Shown: one piece after another, positions 36,154 to 44,464 of the stretch
How positions within the stretch are numbered: the first letter of the stretch is position 1
Layout: each line of letters begins with the position of its first letter
Program-made: the position numbers and the translations under genes
Assembly (NCBI RefSeq): GCF_019402665.1
Contig: NZ_VSST01000007.1
Coordinates: 27,447 to 91,446, forward strand
DNA from: Bradyrhizobium canariense
GTDB taxonomy: Bacteria; Pseudomonadota; Alphaproteobacteria; Rhizobiales; Xanthobacteraceae
Direction of reading: 5' to 3'
DNA length: 64,000 nucleotides
Notes under the pieces: model-generated
Seen by the model: the letters and a program-made list of their open reading frames with translations, nothing else
What the model was told of the DNA's origin: nothing
Database searches by the model: none

Positions 36154-37341
36154 GTGCGCGCGACGGTAAACTTCCCGGCTCACGGCGGTCCGGCGTTACC
36201 GCCGTCCTTGCTGTTCAGGAATCTGTCGCCCGCGGCAGCGGATTTCGACCTGTCGCCGGTTGACGCGCATTTCATGAAGCGCCGCGGCGCACACAACAAG
36301 CTCCGCGTCGGCGGCTTCATCTGCTGCACCGGCTCGCCCGGCGTTTGGGGTCCGTGCGCGACAAGCAGTGCGCAGCTCGCCGTCGCCGAGATCAACAAGC
36401 GCGGCGGCATTCTCGGGCGCGAAATCGAGCTTTCGATCTACGACGCCGGCGGCCCGCTCGACGAGATTCTGAGCCGCGCGGAGCAGGCGATCGCGTCCGA
36501 TGAGATCGATCTCATCGTCGGCTTACATACCAGCGCGGTGCGTGTGGCGCTGCGCAAGGTCACCACCCGCCACCGCATCCCCTACATCTACACACCCGTT
36601 TACGAAGGCGGCGAGCAGACGCCGGGTGTCATGGCGATCGGCGAGACGCCGCGCTGGCAGAGCCGTCCGTCGATCCACTGGCTTGCCGACGTCAAAAAGG
36701 CGGCGCGCTGGTACCTGATCGGCAGCGACTATGTCTGGCCCTGGCAGTCGCACCGCGCGGTGAAGCGCTACATCAAGGAGGCCGGCGGCCATGTCGTCGG
36801 CGAAGAGTTCGTTCCCCTCGGCGAAGACAACCATGAGCCGCATCTGGAGCGCATCCGTGCCGCGAGGCCGGATGTCGTCCTGATCTCGTTGATCGGCACC
36901 GACAGCATCACGTTCAATCGCGCGTTCGGCGAATGCGGTCTCGGCGCCACGACGCTGCGGCTGGCCGGGGCGATGGACGAGACCGTGCTGCTCGGAATCG
37001 GCGCCGACAACAGCGAGAATCTGTTCTGCGCCTCCGGCTATTTCCCCGGCATCGGATCGCGGGCCAATGACGACTTCCAGAGCCGCTATCGCGCGATGTT
37101 CGGACCGAACGGCCCCCCGATCGGGTCGCTCGGTCAATCCAGCTATGAGGGACTGCGCTTCCTTGAGGCCGTAGCAAACAAGGCGGGCACGTTGGCGATG
37201 GCGCCCATGCTCGCGGCCGGCCGCAACATCGTCTATGGCGGCGCGCGCGGCCCCGTCACCGTCAGGAACGGTCATACCCGGATGCAAATGTATCTCGCCG
37301 GGGCGGATGGCCTCGATTTCAAGCTGATCAAACCGATCTGA
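36154..37341 (+). CDS. AmiC-like amide-binding regulatory protein without signal peptide
   Basis: The 395-residue protein has a type I periplasmic-binding fold of the Peripla_BP_5 (AmiC/UrtA) branch: QLAVAEINKRGGILGREIEL, DLIVGLHTSAVRVAL, YIYTPVYEGGEQTPG, WYLIGSDYVWPWQSHRAVK, and GGARGPVTVRNGHTRMQMYL at the end, much as in Pseudomonas AmiC. It has no signal peptide, as expected for a cytoplasmic sensor rather than a transporter subunit. GTG 36154 with AGGAG at 36144-36148 is preferred over ATG 36118. No AmiR antiterminator is nearby; the MarR partner probably carries out the DNA step. Confidence 0.82.
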   Translation: MRATVNFPAHGGPALPPSLLFRNLSPAAADFDLSPVDAHFMKRRGAHNKLRVGGFICCTGSPGVWGPCATSSAQLAVAEINKRGGILGREIELSIYDAGGPLDEILSRAEQAIASDEIDLIVGLHTSAVRVALRKVTTRHRIPYIYTPVYEGGEQTPGVMAIGETPRWQSRPSIHWLADVKKAARWYLIGSDYVWPWQSHRAVKRYIKEAGGHVVGEEFVPLGEDNHEPHLERIRAARPDVVLISLIGTDSITFNRAFGECGLGATTLRLAGAMDETVLLGIGADNSENLFCASGYFPGIGSRANDDFQSRYRAMFGPNGPPIGSLGQSSYEGLRFLEAVANKAGTLAMAPMLAAGRNIVYGGARGPVTVRNGHTRMQMYLAGADGLDFKLIKPI

Positions 37342-37384
37342 TGCCGGCGCGGCCATCCGCAAACGCCCGAATCCAAAATAATAC

Positions 37385-37415
37385 TTGAAAAGGAAAATAT
37401 TTCCGTCTGTAATAT
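37385..37415 (+). promoter_or_regulatory. Possible regulated promoter in front of the amidase gene
   Basis: TTGAAA (37385-37390) and TAATAT (37410-37415) are 19 bases apart, and the palindrome GGAAA-ATA-TTTCC (37392-37404) fills the spacer. The patch is strikingly AT-rich. Further down, 37428-37457 can fold into a GC hairpin (ATGGGC..GCGCG against CGCGCG..CCCAT) and CCAGGGAT occurs twice at 37471-37493. These could be leader control elements for the amidase. Confidence 0.4.
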
Positions 37416-37515
37416 CGAGGTGAAGCCGATGGGCCCGCGCGGTGCACGCGCGCCCATGAGGCTCCAATGCCAGGGATTCCAATTCCAGGGATCAAGAAGC
37501 CTTGAGGAGAGCGCC

Positions 37516-39030
37516 GTGACAGTTGTCCTTCCCACGCCAGCCCAATTGCGCAGTGTCGCCGACCAGTGCGGCCTTTCGCTGACCGACGACGATGTCGCCT
37601 CGTTCCGCGGCCTGATGCAGGGCTCGATCGAGGCCTACAATCTCGTCGGCGCCATGCCGGACGAGGTGCCGGAGGTCAAATATCCGCGCACCCCGGGCTA
37701 TCGGCCCTCGCCGGAAGAAAACCTGCGCAACGCCTGGTATCGCAAGTCGACGGTGAAGGGTGCGGCGAGCGGCAAGCTCAAGGGCAAGACGGTTGCTCTC
37801 AAGGACAACATCATGCTCGCCGGCGTTCCCATGATGAACGGCTCGGCGACGCTCGAAGGCTACGTCCCGGATTTCGACGCCACCATCGTCACCCGCATGC
37901 TCGATGCCGGCGCCGAGATCGCCGGAAAAGTCCATTGCGAATCCTTCTGCATGTCCGGCGGCAGCCACACCAATGCGGTCGGCGCCGTCCACAATCCGCA
38001 CAAGATGGGCTATTCGGCCGGCGGCTCGTCGTCCGGCAGCGGCGTCGTCGTCGCGCTCGGCGAGGTCGACATGGCGATCGGCGGCGACCAGGGTGGTTCG
38101 ATCCGCATGCCGTCCTCCTTCTGCGGCACTTATGGCATGAAGCCGACCTGGGGCCTCGTGCCCTACACCGGCATCATGCCGATCGAGGTGTTCGTCGATC
38201 ACACCGGCCCGATGACGGCGACCGTCGCCGACAACGCGCTGCTGCTCGAAGTGCTGGCCGGCGACGACGGCTACGATCCCCGCATCAAGGCGCCCAAGGT
38301 CGAGGAGTACACCAAGGCGCTCGGCCAGGGCGTCAAGGGCATGAAGATCGGGATCCTCAAGGAAGGCTTTGAGCAGGCGAATGCCGAAGCCGCCGTGAAC
38401 GAGAGCGTGCGGGAGGCGGCAAAGCGTTTTAGGGATCTCGGCGCCACGGTCGAGACCGTTTCGATTCCGATGCATCTCATGGGCCCCGCGATCTGGACGC
38501 CGATCGGCACCGAGGGCATGACCCAGACCATGATGTATGGCGACGGCTATGGTCTGTCCCGCTCCGACCTCTATTCGACCACGTTGATGGACTTCCATCG
38601 CGGCTGGCGCCGGCAGGCGGATTCCCTGTCCGAGACCACAAAGCTGTTCCTGCTGCTCGGCACCTACATCAACAACACTTTCGGTCCGCGCTATTACGGC
38701 AAGGCGCTCAACATCTCCCGACGCCTGACCGCGGCCTACGACAAGGCCTTCAAAGACTACGATTTGCTGCTGCTGCCGACCACGCCCATGAAGGCGACGA
38801 AGCTGCCGGAAGCCACGGCCAGCCGTGAGGACTATGTCGCGCGTGCGCTGGAGATGATCTCCAACACCGCGCCGTTCGACATCACTCATCATCCGGCGAT
38901 GTCGCTGCCCTGCGGCATGGTCGATGGCCTGCCCGTCGGCCTGATGCTGGTCGGCCGCATGTTCGAGGAATCCACCATCTACCGGGCCGCCCACGCCTTC
39001 GAGCAGATCGGCGACTGGAAGAAGATGTGA
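37516..39030 (+). CDS. Amidase (amidase signature family)
   Basis: The 504-residue enzyme hydrolyses an amide to acid and ammonia. The Ser-cisSer-Lys triad is visible: Lys96 in TVALKDNIML, cis-Ser about 172 in YSAGGSSSGSG, and nucleophile Ser195 in GGDQGGSIRMPSS. GTG 37516 with GAGGAG at 37504-37509 fixes the start; the frame is open from 37420. It sits between an AmiC-like sensor and a Urt-type importer, which suggests that the imported amide is its substrate. Substrate chain length is not readable. Confidence 0.92.
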   Translation: MTVVLPTPAQLRSVADQCGLSLTDDDVASFRGLMQGSIEAYNLVGAMPDEVPEVKYPRTPGYRPSPEENLRNAWYRKSTVKGAASGKLKGKTVALKDNIMLAGVPMMNGSATLEGYVPDFDATIVTRMLDAGAEIAGKVHCESFCMSGGSHTNAVGAVHNPHKMGYSAGGSSSGSGVVVALGEVDMAIGGDQGGSIRMPSSFCGTYGMKPTWGLVPYTGIMPIEVFVDHTGPMTATVADNALLLEVLAGDDGYDPRIKAPKVEEYTKALGQGVKGMKIGILKEGFEQANAEAAVNESVREAAKRFRDLGATVETVSIPMHLMGPAIWTPIGTEGMTQTMMYGDGYGLSRSDLYSTTLMDFHRGWRRQADSLSETTKLFLLLGTYINNTFGPRYYGKALNISRRLTAAYDKAFKDYDLLLLPTTPMKATKLPEATASREDYVARALEMISNTAPFDITHHPAMSLPCGMVDGLPVGLMLVGRMFEESTIYRAAHAFEQIGDWKKM

Positions 39031-39099
39031 GCGAGGCATTGATGCGGGCCAACGGAACAGGGAAGCGTTTTCGGACGCGTCAAGACAACAAGCCGGAGC

Positions 39100-39124
39100 C
39101 CCGTTCCGATCCCGTCGGAACGGG
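39100..39124 (+). other. Intercistronic hairpin between amidase and permease genes
   Basis: CCCGTTCCG (39100-39108) pairs with CGGAACGGG (39116-39124): nine base pairs, seven-base loop, no T-run. Just upstream, 39064-39089 (AAGCGTTTTCGGACGCGTCA) resembles the repeat at 50829-50888. It may adjust amounts of amidase versus transporter messenger. Confidence 0.5.
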
Positions 39125-39138
39125 AAAGGCTCTGGCGC

Positions 39139-39996
39139 ATGGCTAACGCGTTCGTCGCGGCTTTCGAGATCCTGAGCTTTGGCGCGATCATCGTCCTGAT
39201 CGTGCTGGGGCTCGGGATCATCGCCAGCATGATGGGCATCTTCAACTTCGCGCAGGGCGAGTTCGTCCTGCTCGGGGCCTACATCACTTATCTCGCCTAC
39301 GCCAAGGGCCTGCCGATCTGGGCCGGCATGGTCGCCGCGCCCTTCGTCGTCGGCGCGCTCGGCTTCGTGCTGGAGGCACTGATCATCCGACGCTTCTACG
39401 CAGCCCCCATCGTCGCGATGCTCGGGACCTATGCGCTCGGCCTGATCATCCGCGAATCCGTGCGCGGCCTGATCGGCGGCTTCTATCTCACCGTACCGGA
39501 GCCGATCGGCGGCTCGATCGACATCGGCGCCATGCACATCTCGGCCTGGCGCTTCACCATCATCGTCATCACGGCGCTGGTGATGGGCGGCTGCTATCTG
39601 TTGCTGGCGCGCACCAGCTTCGGCCTGCGCGTGCGCGCTACGCTGGAAAATCCGTCGCTGGCCCGCGCCTCCGGAATTTCCACGCCGCTGATCTACGGCG
39701 CCACCTTCGCCTTCGGCGCGGCGCTTGCCGGCCTTGCCGGCGCTCTGATCGTGCCGGTGTTCAGCCTGTTCGCCGATCTCGGCCTGCGCTTCCTGATCCA
39801 GGGCTTTGTCGCGGTCATGGTCGGCGGCGTCGGCTCCTTCATCGGGCCGGTCGCGGGCGCCGGCGTCATCGGCACGCTCAGTGCCGCGCTCCCTTGGGTA
39901 ATGGCGCCCGTCGTGGCCGATGTTCTCGTCTTCGTACTCGCCATCGTTTTCATCAAATTCCGGCCGCAGGGCCTCATCGCTGGAAAAGGGGTTTAG
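39139..39996 (+). CDS. Amide/urea-type ABC transporter permease (UrtB/LivH family)
   Basis: The 285-residue inner-membrane protein MANAFVAAFEILSFGAIIVL has about eight helices and the family motifs MMGIFNFAQGEFVLLGAYIT (about 31-50) and AALAGLAGALIVPVFSLF. It forms one half of the translocation pore. It follows the amidase by about 110 bp and precedes the solute-binding protein by four bases. Confidence 0.92.
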   Translation: MANAFVAAFEILSFGAIIVLIVLGLGIIASMMGIFNFAQGEFVLLGAYITYLAYAKGLPIWAGMVAAPFVVGALGFVLEALIIRRFYAAPIVAMLGTYALGLIIRESVRGLIGGFYLTVPEPIGGSIDIGAMHISAWRFTIIVITALVMGGCYLLLARTSFGLRVRATLENPSLARASGISTPLIYGATFAFGAALAGLAGALIVPVFSLFADLGLRFLIQGFVAVMVGGVGSFIGPVAGAGVIGTLSAALPWVMAPVVADVLVFVLAIVFIKFRPQGLIAGKGV

Positions 39997-40000
39997 TCAC

Positions 40001-41218
40001 ATGTCCGATCGCACTCAGCTCTCCCGCCGCCGCTTCCTCTCGAATTTCGCCTTTGCCTCCGGCGCGGTCGCAACCGGCGTCGGCAGTTGGGTGATCCCCG
40101 CGCCCTGGGCCAATGCGGCCGAAGCCCCGATCAAAGTCGGCATCGCCACCGACCTCACCGGGCCGATCGCCTACGCCGGCAATGCCGACGCCAACGTCGC
40201 CAAGATGGTGATCAAGGAGATCAACGCCGGTGGCGGTCTGCTCGGCCGTCCGCTCGAGCTCTATATCGAGGACACCGCCTCGAACGAATCCGTCGCGGTC
40301 GGCAATGTTCGCAAGCTGATCCAGCGCGACAAGGTCGATATGGTGCTCGGCGGCATCACCTCGTCGATGCGCAATGCGATCAAGGACCCGATCGTCGCGC
40401 GCGGCAAGACGCTCTACATCTATCCGCAGCTCTACGAAGGCAAGGAGTGCACGCCCTATCTGTTCTGCACCGGGCCGACGCCCGCGCAGCAGTGCGACGA
40501 GTTCATTCCCTGGCTGATCAAGAACGGCGGCAAGAAGTTCGCGCTGCCGAGCGCCAACTACGTCTGGCCGCACACGCTCAACGTCTACGCCCGCAAGGTG
40601 ATCGAGGCCAATGGCGGCGAGGTCGTGTTCGAGGAATATTATCCGCTCGACCAGGTCGACTTCTCCTCGACCGTCAACCGCATCATCTCCAACAAGGTCG
40701 ACGTCGTCTTCAATACCGTCATCCCGCCCGGCGTCGGTCCGTTCTTCAAGCAGCTCTATGAGGCCGGCTTCCTCAAGAATGGCGGACGGCTGGCCTGCGT
40801 CTACTATGACGAGAACACGCTCAACATCAATCAGGCCGCCGAGATCGAGGGTCTCGCCAGCTGCCTCGATTATTTCAAGGTGCTGACCAAGGAGAACCCG
40901 TTCGACGCGAAAATCCAGGCGGCCTACGAGAAGGATTTCCCGGGCAACTTCCTGTTCGCCGCCGGCAGCGCCGCCACCGGCACCTATCGCGGCCTGAAGC
41001 TGTGGGAAGCCGCCGTCAAGGAAGCCGGCAAGATCGACCGCGAGTCGGTCGCCGCGACGCTCGACCACGCCAAGATCGCCGAAGGCCCCGGCGGACCGGC
41101 CGAGATGGTACCGGGCAAGCGGCATTGCAAGATGAAGATGTACACCGCGGTCGCCAAGGGCGGGAATTACGAGATCGTCGGACGCAGCGACGGGCTCGTC
41201 GATCCCAAGGAATGCTGA
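40001..41218 (+). CDS. Tat-exported solute-binding protein (UrtA/FmdD-like, Peripla_BP_5)
   Basis: The 405-residue protein begins MSDRTQLSRRRFLSNFAFAS, a twin-arginine signal, with mature start near ANAAEAPIKVGI. The body has Peripla_BP_5 blocks: VIKEINAGGGLLGRPLELY, YIYPQLYEGKECTPYLF, GGKKFALPSANYVWPHTLNV and MVPGKRHCKMKMYTAVA. These resemble urea- and short-chain-amide-binding proteins (UrtA, FmdD). The start at 40001 is favoured over the frame opening at 39920 inside the permease gene. It is the exported relative of the cytoplasmic AmiC-like protein, so transporter and sensor should recognise the same ligand class. Confidence 0.9.
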   Translation: MSDRTQLSRRRFLSNFAFASGAVATGVGSWVIPAPWANAAEAPIKVGIATDLTGPIAYAGNADANVAKMVIKEINAGGGLLGRPLELYIEDTASNESVAVGNVRKLIQRDKVDMVLGGITSSMRNAIKDPIVARGKTLYIYPQLYEGKECTPYLFCTGPTPAQQCDEFIPWLIKNGGKKFALPSANYVWPHTLNVYARKVIEANGGEVVFEEYYPLDQVDFSSTVNRIISNKVDVVFNTVIPPGVGPFFKQLYEAGFLKNGGRLACVYYDENTLNINQAAEIEGLASCLDYFKVLTKENPFDAKIQAAYEKDFPGNFLFAAGSAATGTYRGLKLWEAAVKEAGKIDRESVAATLDHAKIAEGPGGPAEMVPGKRHCKMKMYTAVAKGGNYEIVGRSDGLVDPKEC

Positions 41219-41224
41219 GGCGGA

Positions 41225-42322
41225 ATGCCGAAGTCGATGAGTGTGGTAAGAGAGGCCATCGCCGGCGACGAAGCGGACGATGCGATGGCTGAGCGCGCGG
41301 TAGCGGAACAGGTCGCGGCAGGACGAAAAGTCCTGCCGATCGTGGAGGGCGTCGTGCTCGTTGCGGCGCTGGTCGCGCCGCTGGTGCTGCAGGACTACCT
41401 CACGGTGTTCGCGACGCGGGTGATCATCCTCGCGCTGTTCGCGCTCTCGTTCGACCTGGTGTGGGGCTATGCCGGCATCATGAGCTTTGGCCAGGCGCTG
41501 TTCTTCGGCTCGGCCGGCTATGGCGTGGCGTTGCTCGCGCGCGACCTCGACATCACCAACATCTTCCTGGTGCTGCCCGCGGGAACGCTGATCGGGCTCA
41601 CGTTCGCGCTGTTGCTCGGCGGCTTCCTGCTGCTGGGACGACATCCCTCCAGCGTGATCTTCGTCTCGCTGGGCACGCTGACCGGCTCCTACGCGGCCGA
41701 TCGGCTGGCGCGCGGCTGGTACTATCTCGGTGGCCAGAACGGCATCCCGTCGATTTCGTCGATGACGCTCGGCAGTTACGAATTCTCGGAAGGGCCGCCG
41801 TTCTACTATCTCGTGCTTGGCCTTCTTGTCGTGGTCTATCTCCTCTGCCGTTTTCTGGTGCGCTCGCAGTTCGGGTTGGCGCTCGCGGGCTTGCGCGAGA
41901 ACGAGCAGCGCATCGCCTTCTTCGGCTACAAGACGCAGCACCTGAAGGCGATCATCTTTGCGATCGGCGGCGCGGTGGCGGGTCTTGCCGGCAGCCTTTA
42001 CGCCTTCCACGAGGGTTTCGTCTGGCCCAACATGGTCGGCGTCGTGGTCTCGACGCAAGTCGTGCTCTACGTCCTGTTCGGCGGTTCCGGCACGCTGATC
42101 GGCGCCGTCATCGGCGCCGTCATCGTCGAGGGCGTCAGCTTCTGGCTCTCGGACAATTACCGCGAGGTCTGGCCGATCATCCTTGGCGTGCTGCTGTTGC
42201 TCGTGATCCTGTTCCGGCCGCTCGGTCTGATCAGTTTTGTGCTCGGCGAGCGCGAGCGGGTCGGCAGCTTTGGTGGCAAGTCCAGGAAAACCGGGAAGGA
42301 GAAGCGCGATGCCGCTCCTTGA
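41225..42322 (+). CDS. Amide/urea-type ABC transporter permease (UrtC/LivM family)
   Basis: The 365-residue permease opens with a soluble stretch (MPKSMSVVREAIAGDEADDA) before about ten hydrophobic segments. LVWGYAGIMSFGQALFFGSAGYG (split as helix plus loop) is the LivM family motif, and FGYKTQHLKAIIFAIGGAVAG lies near residue 240. It pairs with the UrtB-like permease. Its 3' end overlaps the ATPase gene start by 14 bases. Confidence 0.92.
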   Translation: MPKSMSVVREAIAGDEADDAMAERAVAEQVAAGRKVLPIVEGVVLVAALVAPLVLQDYLTVFATRVIILALFALSFDLVWGYAGIMSFGQALFFGSAGYGVALLARDLDITNIFLVLPAGTLIGLTFALLLGGFLLLGRHPSSVIFVSLGTLTGSYAADRLARGWYYLGGQNGIPSISSMTLGSYEFSEGPPFYYLVLGLLVVVYLLCRFLVRSQFGLALAGLRENEQRIAFFGYKTQHLKAIIFAIGGAVAGLAGSLYAFHEGFVWPNMVGVVVSTQVVLYVLFGGSGTLIGAVIGAVIVEGVSFWLSDNYREVWPIILGVLLLLVILFRPLGLISFVLGERERVGSFGGKSRKTGKEKRDAAP

Positions 42323-43043
42323 AGCCACCGGCGTCAAGAAGATTTTCGGGAAGCTCACCGCGCTCGACGGCGCCGCGCTCACTGTCGGCGAGAACGAGTT
42401 TCACGGCCTGATCGGACCGAACGGCTCCGGCAAGAGCACGCTGATGAAGTGCATCGCTGGCGCCGAGGTGCCGACGCAGGGCAAGGTGAGTTTCATCAAC
42501 ACCGACATCACCGCGTTCACGCCGACCGAGCGTGCCCGCGCCGGCATGAGCCTGAAATTCCAGATCACATCCGTGCTGCCGACGCTGACGCTCTACGACA
42601 ACATCCTGCTCGCGCTGCAGGCGCAATCTTCGCTGTTCGATCTCGTGTTCTCGCGCACGCGCGGGCTCCTGCACGATCAGGTCATGACCATGCTGACGCA
42701 GTTCCGCCTCGCCGACCGAGCTTTCGATGCGGCCGCAGCGCTGTCGCACGGTCAGCAGCAATGGCTGGAGATCGCGATGGCGCTGGCCGGCAAGCCGAAA
42801 CTCCTGCTGCTGGACGAGCCGACCGGCGGCATGAGCCTGGAGGAGCGCCGCGTTACCGGCGAATTGCTGCAGCCGATCAAAAAGCATTGCTCGCTTGTCA
42901 TCGTCGAGCACGACCTCGATTTCATCCGCGACATCTGCGATCGTCTCACCGTGCTCGACCAGGGCAAGGTGCTGGCGTCCGGCACGGTGTCGGAGATCCA
43001 GGCCAACAAGGCCGTCCAGGAGATCTATTTGCGCCGTGCCTGA
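42309..43043 (+). CDS. Amide/urea-type ABC transporter ATPase (UrtD/LivG family)
   Basis: The 244-residue ATPase starts MPLLEATGVKKIFGKLTALD (AGGAG just upstream). Walker A GPNGSGKST (about 37-45), signature LSHGQQQWLEIAMAL and Walker B LLLLDEPTGGMS are intact. The signature LSHGQ is typical of UrtD/LivG proteins. It overlaps urtC-like by 14 bases and urtE-like by eight bases. Confidence 0.93.
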   Translation: MPLLEATGVKKIFGKLTALDGAALTVGENEFHGLIGPNGSGKSTLMKCIAGAEVPTQGKVSFINTDITAFTPTERARAGMSLKFQITSVLPTLTLYDNILLALQAQSSLFDLVFSRTRGLLHDQVMTMLTQFRLADRAFDAAAALSHGQQQWLEIAMALAGKPKLLLLDEPTGGMSLEERRVTGELLQPIKKHCSLVIVEHDLDFIRDICDRLTVLDQGKVLASGTVSEIQANKAVQEIYLRRA

Positions 43044-43731
43044 ATTTTTGGACATCAAGCATCTCGACGCCGGCTATGGCCGCAGCCAGGTCCTGTTCGA
43101 CGTCAACCTCGGCATTCCCTGGCGCGGCGGTGTCGCCGTGCTCGGCCGCAACGGCGCCGGCAAGACCACGTTGATGAAGACCATCGTCGGCGAGTTGCCG
43201 GCGTGGAAGGGCGAGGTCGCCTTCGATGGCCGCGACATCAGCCGCCGCGCGACCCAGGAGCGCGTGCGCGCCGGCATCGGCTACGTGCCGCAGGAGCATT
43301 CGGTGTTCGCGCGTCTGTCGGTGCGCGACAATCTCGCGGTCGGCTCGCTCGCGAGCAGGAAGGCGGACGCGGTCGACCACGTGCTGACCATCTTCCCAAA
43401 ACTCGGCCAGCGCCTCGACCAGCCCGCCGGCACGCTGTCCGGCGGCGAGCGCAAGATGCTCGCCATCGGCCGCGCGATGCTGGGCGATCCCAAGCTGTTG
43501 CTGCTCGACGAGCCGACCGAAGGCGTCTGGATCGGCGTGATCGAGGAGATCACCGAGCGCCTGATCGAGCTCGCGAAAACCATCGCCGTGATCATCGTCG
43601 AGCAGCACCTCGACCTCGCGCTTCGCGTCGCGGACTACGCCTACGTGCTCGACCGCGGACGAGTCGCGCTGCAAGGCGAGGCAGGCGAGGTGAGAGGCAA
43701 TCCGGAGCTGCTGCGGTATCTGGCGCCGTAG
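43036..43731 (+). CDS. Amide/urea-type ABC transporter ATPase (UrtE/LivF family)
   Basis: The 231-residue ATPase starts at a GTG (43036) that overlaps the previous stop (MPEFLDIKHLDAGYGRSQVL). Walker A GRNGAGKTT (about 36-44), signature LSGGERKMLAIGRAM and Walker B LLLLDEPTEGVW are complete. Its LDEPTEG(V)WIGVIEEI text is like UrtE. It is the last gene of the cluster; a degenerate family A repeat follows. Confidence 0.93.
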   Translation: MPEFLDIKHLDAGYGRSQVLFDVNLGIPWRGGVAVLGRNGAGKTTLMKTIVGELPAWKGEVAFDGRDISRRATQERVRAGIGYVPQEHSVFARLSVRDNLAVGSLASRKADAVDHVLTIFPKLGQRLDQPAGTLSGGERKMLAIGRAMLGDPKLLLLDEPTEGVWIGVIEEITERLIELAKTIAVIIVEQHLDLALRVADYAYVLDRGRVALQGEAGEVRGNPELLRYLAP

Positions 43732-43771
43732 GGCGCCCTGCCAGTCCGGTCATCCCCGCGCAATGGCGAAG

Positions 43772-43876
43772 CTGGAGGCGCTCGCGCAGCGAGCCTCGAA
43801 GGATGCACGGCCGCGCGGCCAAGCGGGCCGTCGGCCTTCGAGGGTAGCTGAAGAAGCGGACACCTCAGGGTGACGG
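43772..43876. repeat. Degenerate family A repeat (copy 4)
   Basis: CTGGAGGCGCTCGCGCAGCG, CCTCGAAGGATGCACGGCC, GGCCTTCGAGG and CCTCAGGGTGACGG follow the order of family A blocks but with many changes. It lies in the convergent gap between the ABC transporter and the vapC remnant, and its right end overlaps the remnant's last codons. Confidence 0.55.
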
Positions 43877-44160
43877 TGAAGTGCTTCCGAAAAATGGATT
43901 GACGATGGACAGCCCGCCGATGCTGCGTCCGTGCTGCATGTCCTCGCTATACAGGGTCTCGCAGCCAGCCTCGATTGCGGTCGCTACGATCAGAGCATCG
44001 TAAAAGGCAAGCGTATGGTCGCGCGCAAGCGCAAGCGCCGTAGCGTGCGTGTCGGCAGTGAGATGACGCCGCCGCCGGCAATTGTGGTCAGCGCGCGCTC
44101 GCGCCGGATGTCGGCCGAAAAGGCATAGACCAGGATGTTGCTGTCGAAGAACGGGCTTAT
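43865..44160 (-). pseudogene. vapC: Broken VapC-type PIN-domain toxin
   Basis: From the antitoxin stop leftwards, one frame reads SPFFDSNILVYAFSADIRRE, the PIN N-terminus with its first catalytic Asp. After GGGVIS the homology jumps into another frame: DTHATALALARDHTLAFYDA, then LIVATAIEAGCETLYSEDMQHG, the PIN C-terminal half. About 55-60 central codons are missing with a frameshift at the joint. The expected ATG that overlaps the antitoxin stop is ATA. The gene therefore cannot make a working toxin. Confidence 0.85.
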
Positions 44161-44387
44161 CTCTCGTTCGCTTCGTCCCGGTCGAATTTGTAACCCTCGG
44201 GCAGGGGAATCCGGAACTGGTCGGCTTGCCTGAGAAATTCCGCTCGTCTGTCGACCTTCTCTACTGCGATCTGGCCTGTCGAAGTCTCTACGACATTGAG
44301 CTCGTCACCGGGGGAGAGGTTCAAAGCCTCAACGAGTGCCTTAGGCAGGCGGACTGCGAGGCTGTTACCCCATTTGGAGACCAGCAT
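44157..44387 (-). CDS. vapB: AbrB/MazE/SpoVT-type antitoxin
   Basis: The 76-residue protein MLVSKWGNSLAVRLPKALVE has the swapped-hairpin DNA-binding fold (WGNSLAVRLP, LNLSPGDELNVVE) and a C-terminal toxin-neutralising tail (PLPEGYKFDRDEAN). An in-frame ATG at 44408 would add seven residues. Its stop overlaps the start region of the broken vapC. It is intact and may still bind DNA, or neutralise a related VapC elsewhere. Confidence 0.88.
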   Translation of the reverse strand: MLVSKWGNSLAVRLPKALVEALNLSPGDELNVVETSTGQIAVEKVDRRAEFLRQADQFRIPLPEGYKFDRDEANER

Positions 44388-44464
44388 GGAATGATATGCC
44401 CTGATCATTCGGGACCGCCGTCAGCTCGGTAAAAATCGGGATAGGGCGAGAGGTTCCCGCCCGC

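Noticed and set aside
37492..39537. A 681-codon open frame antisense to the amidase
   Set aside because: Same reason: the amidase frame has its full catalytic set and the antisense product looks random.
39974..42382. An 802-codon open frame antisense to the binding-protein and permease genes
   Set aside because: It overlaps two clearly coding genes with intact motifs and shows no recognisable domain; a shadow of codon bias.
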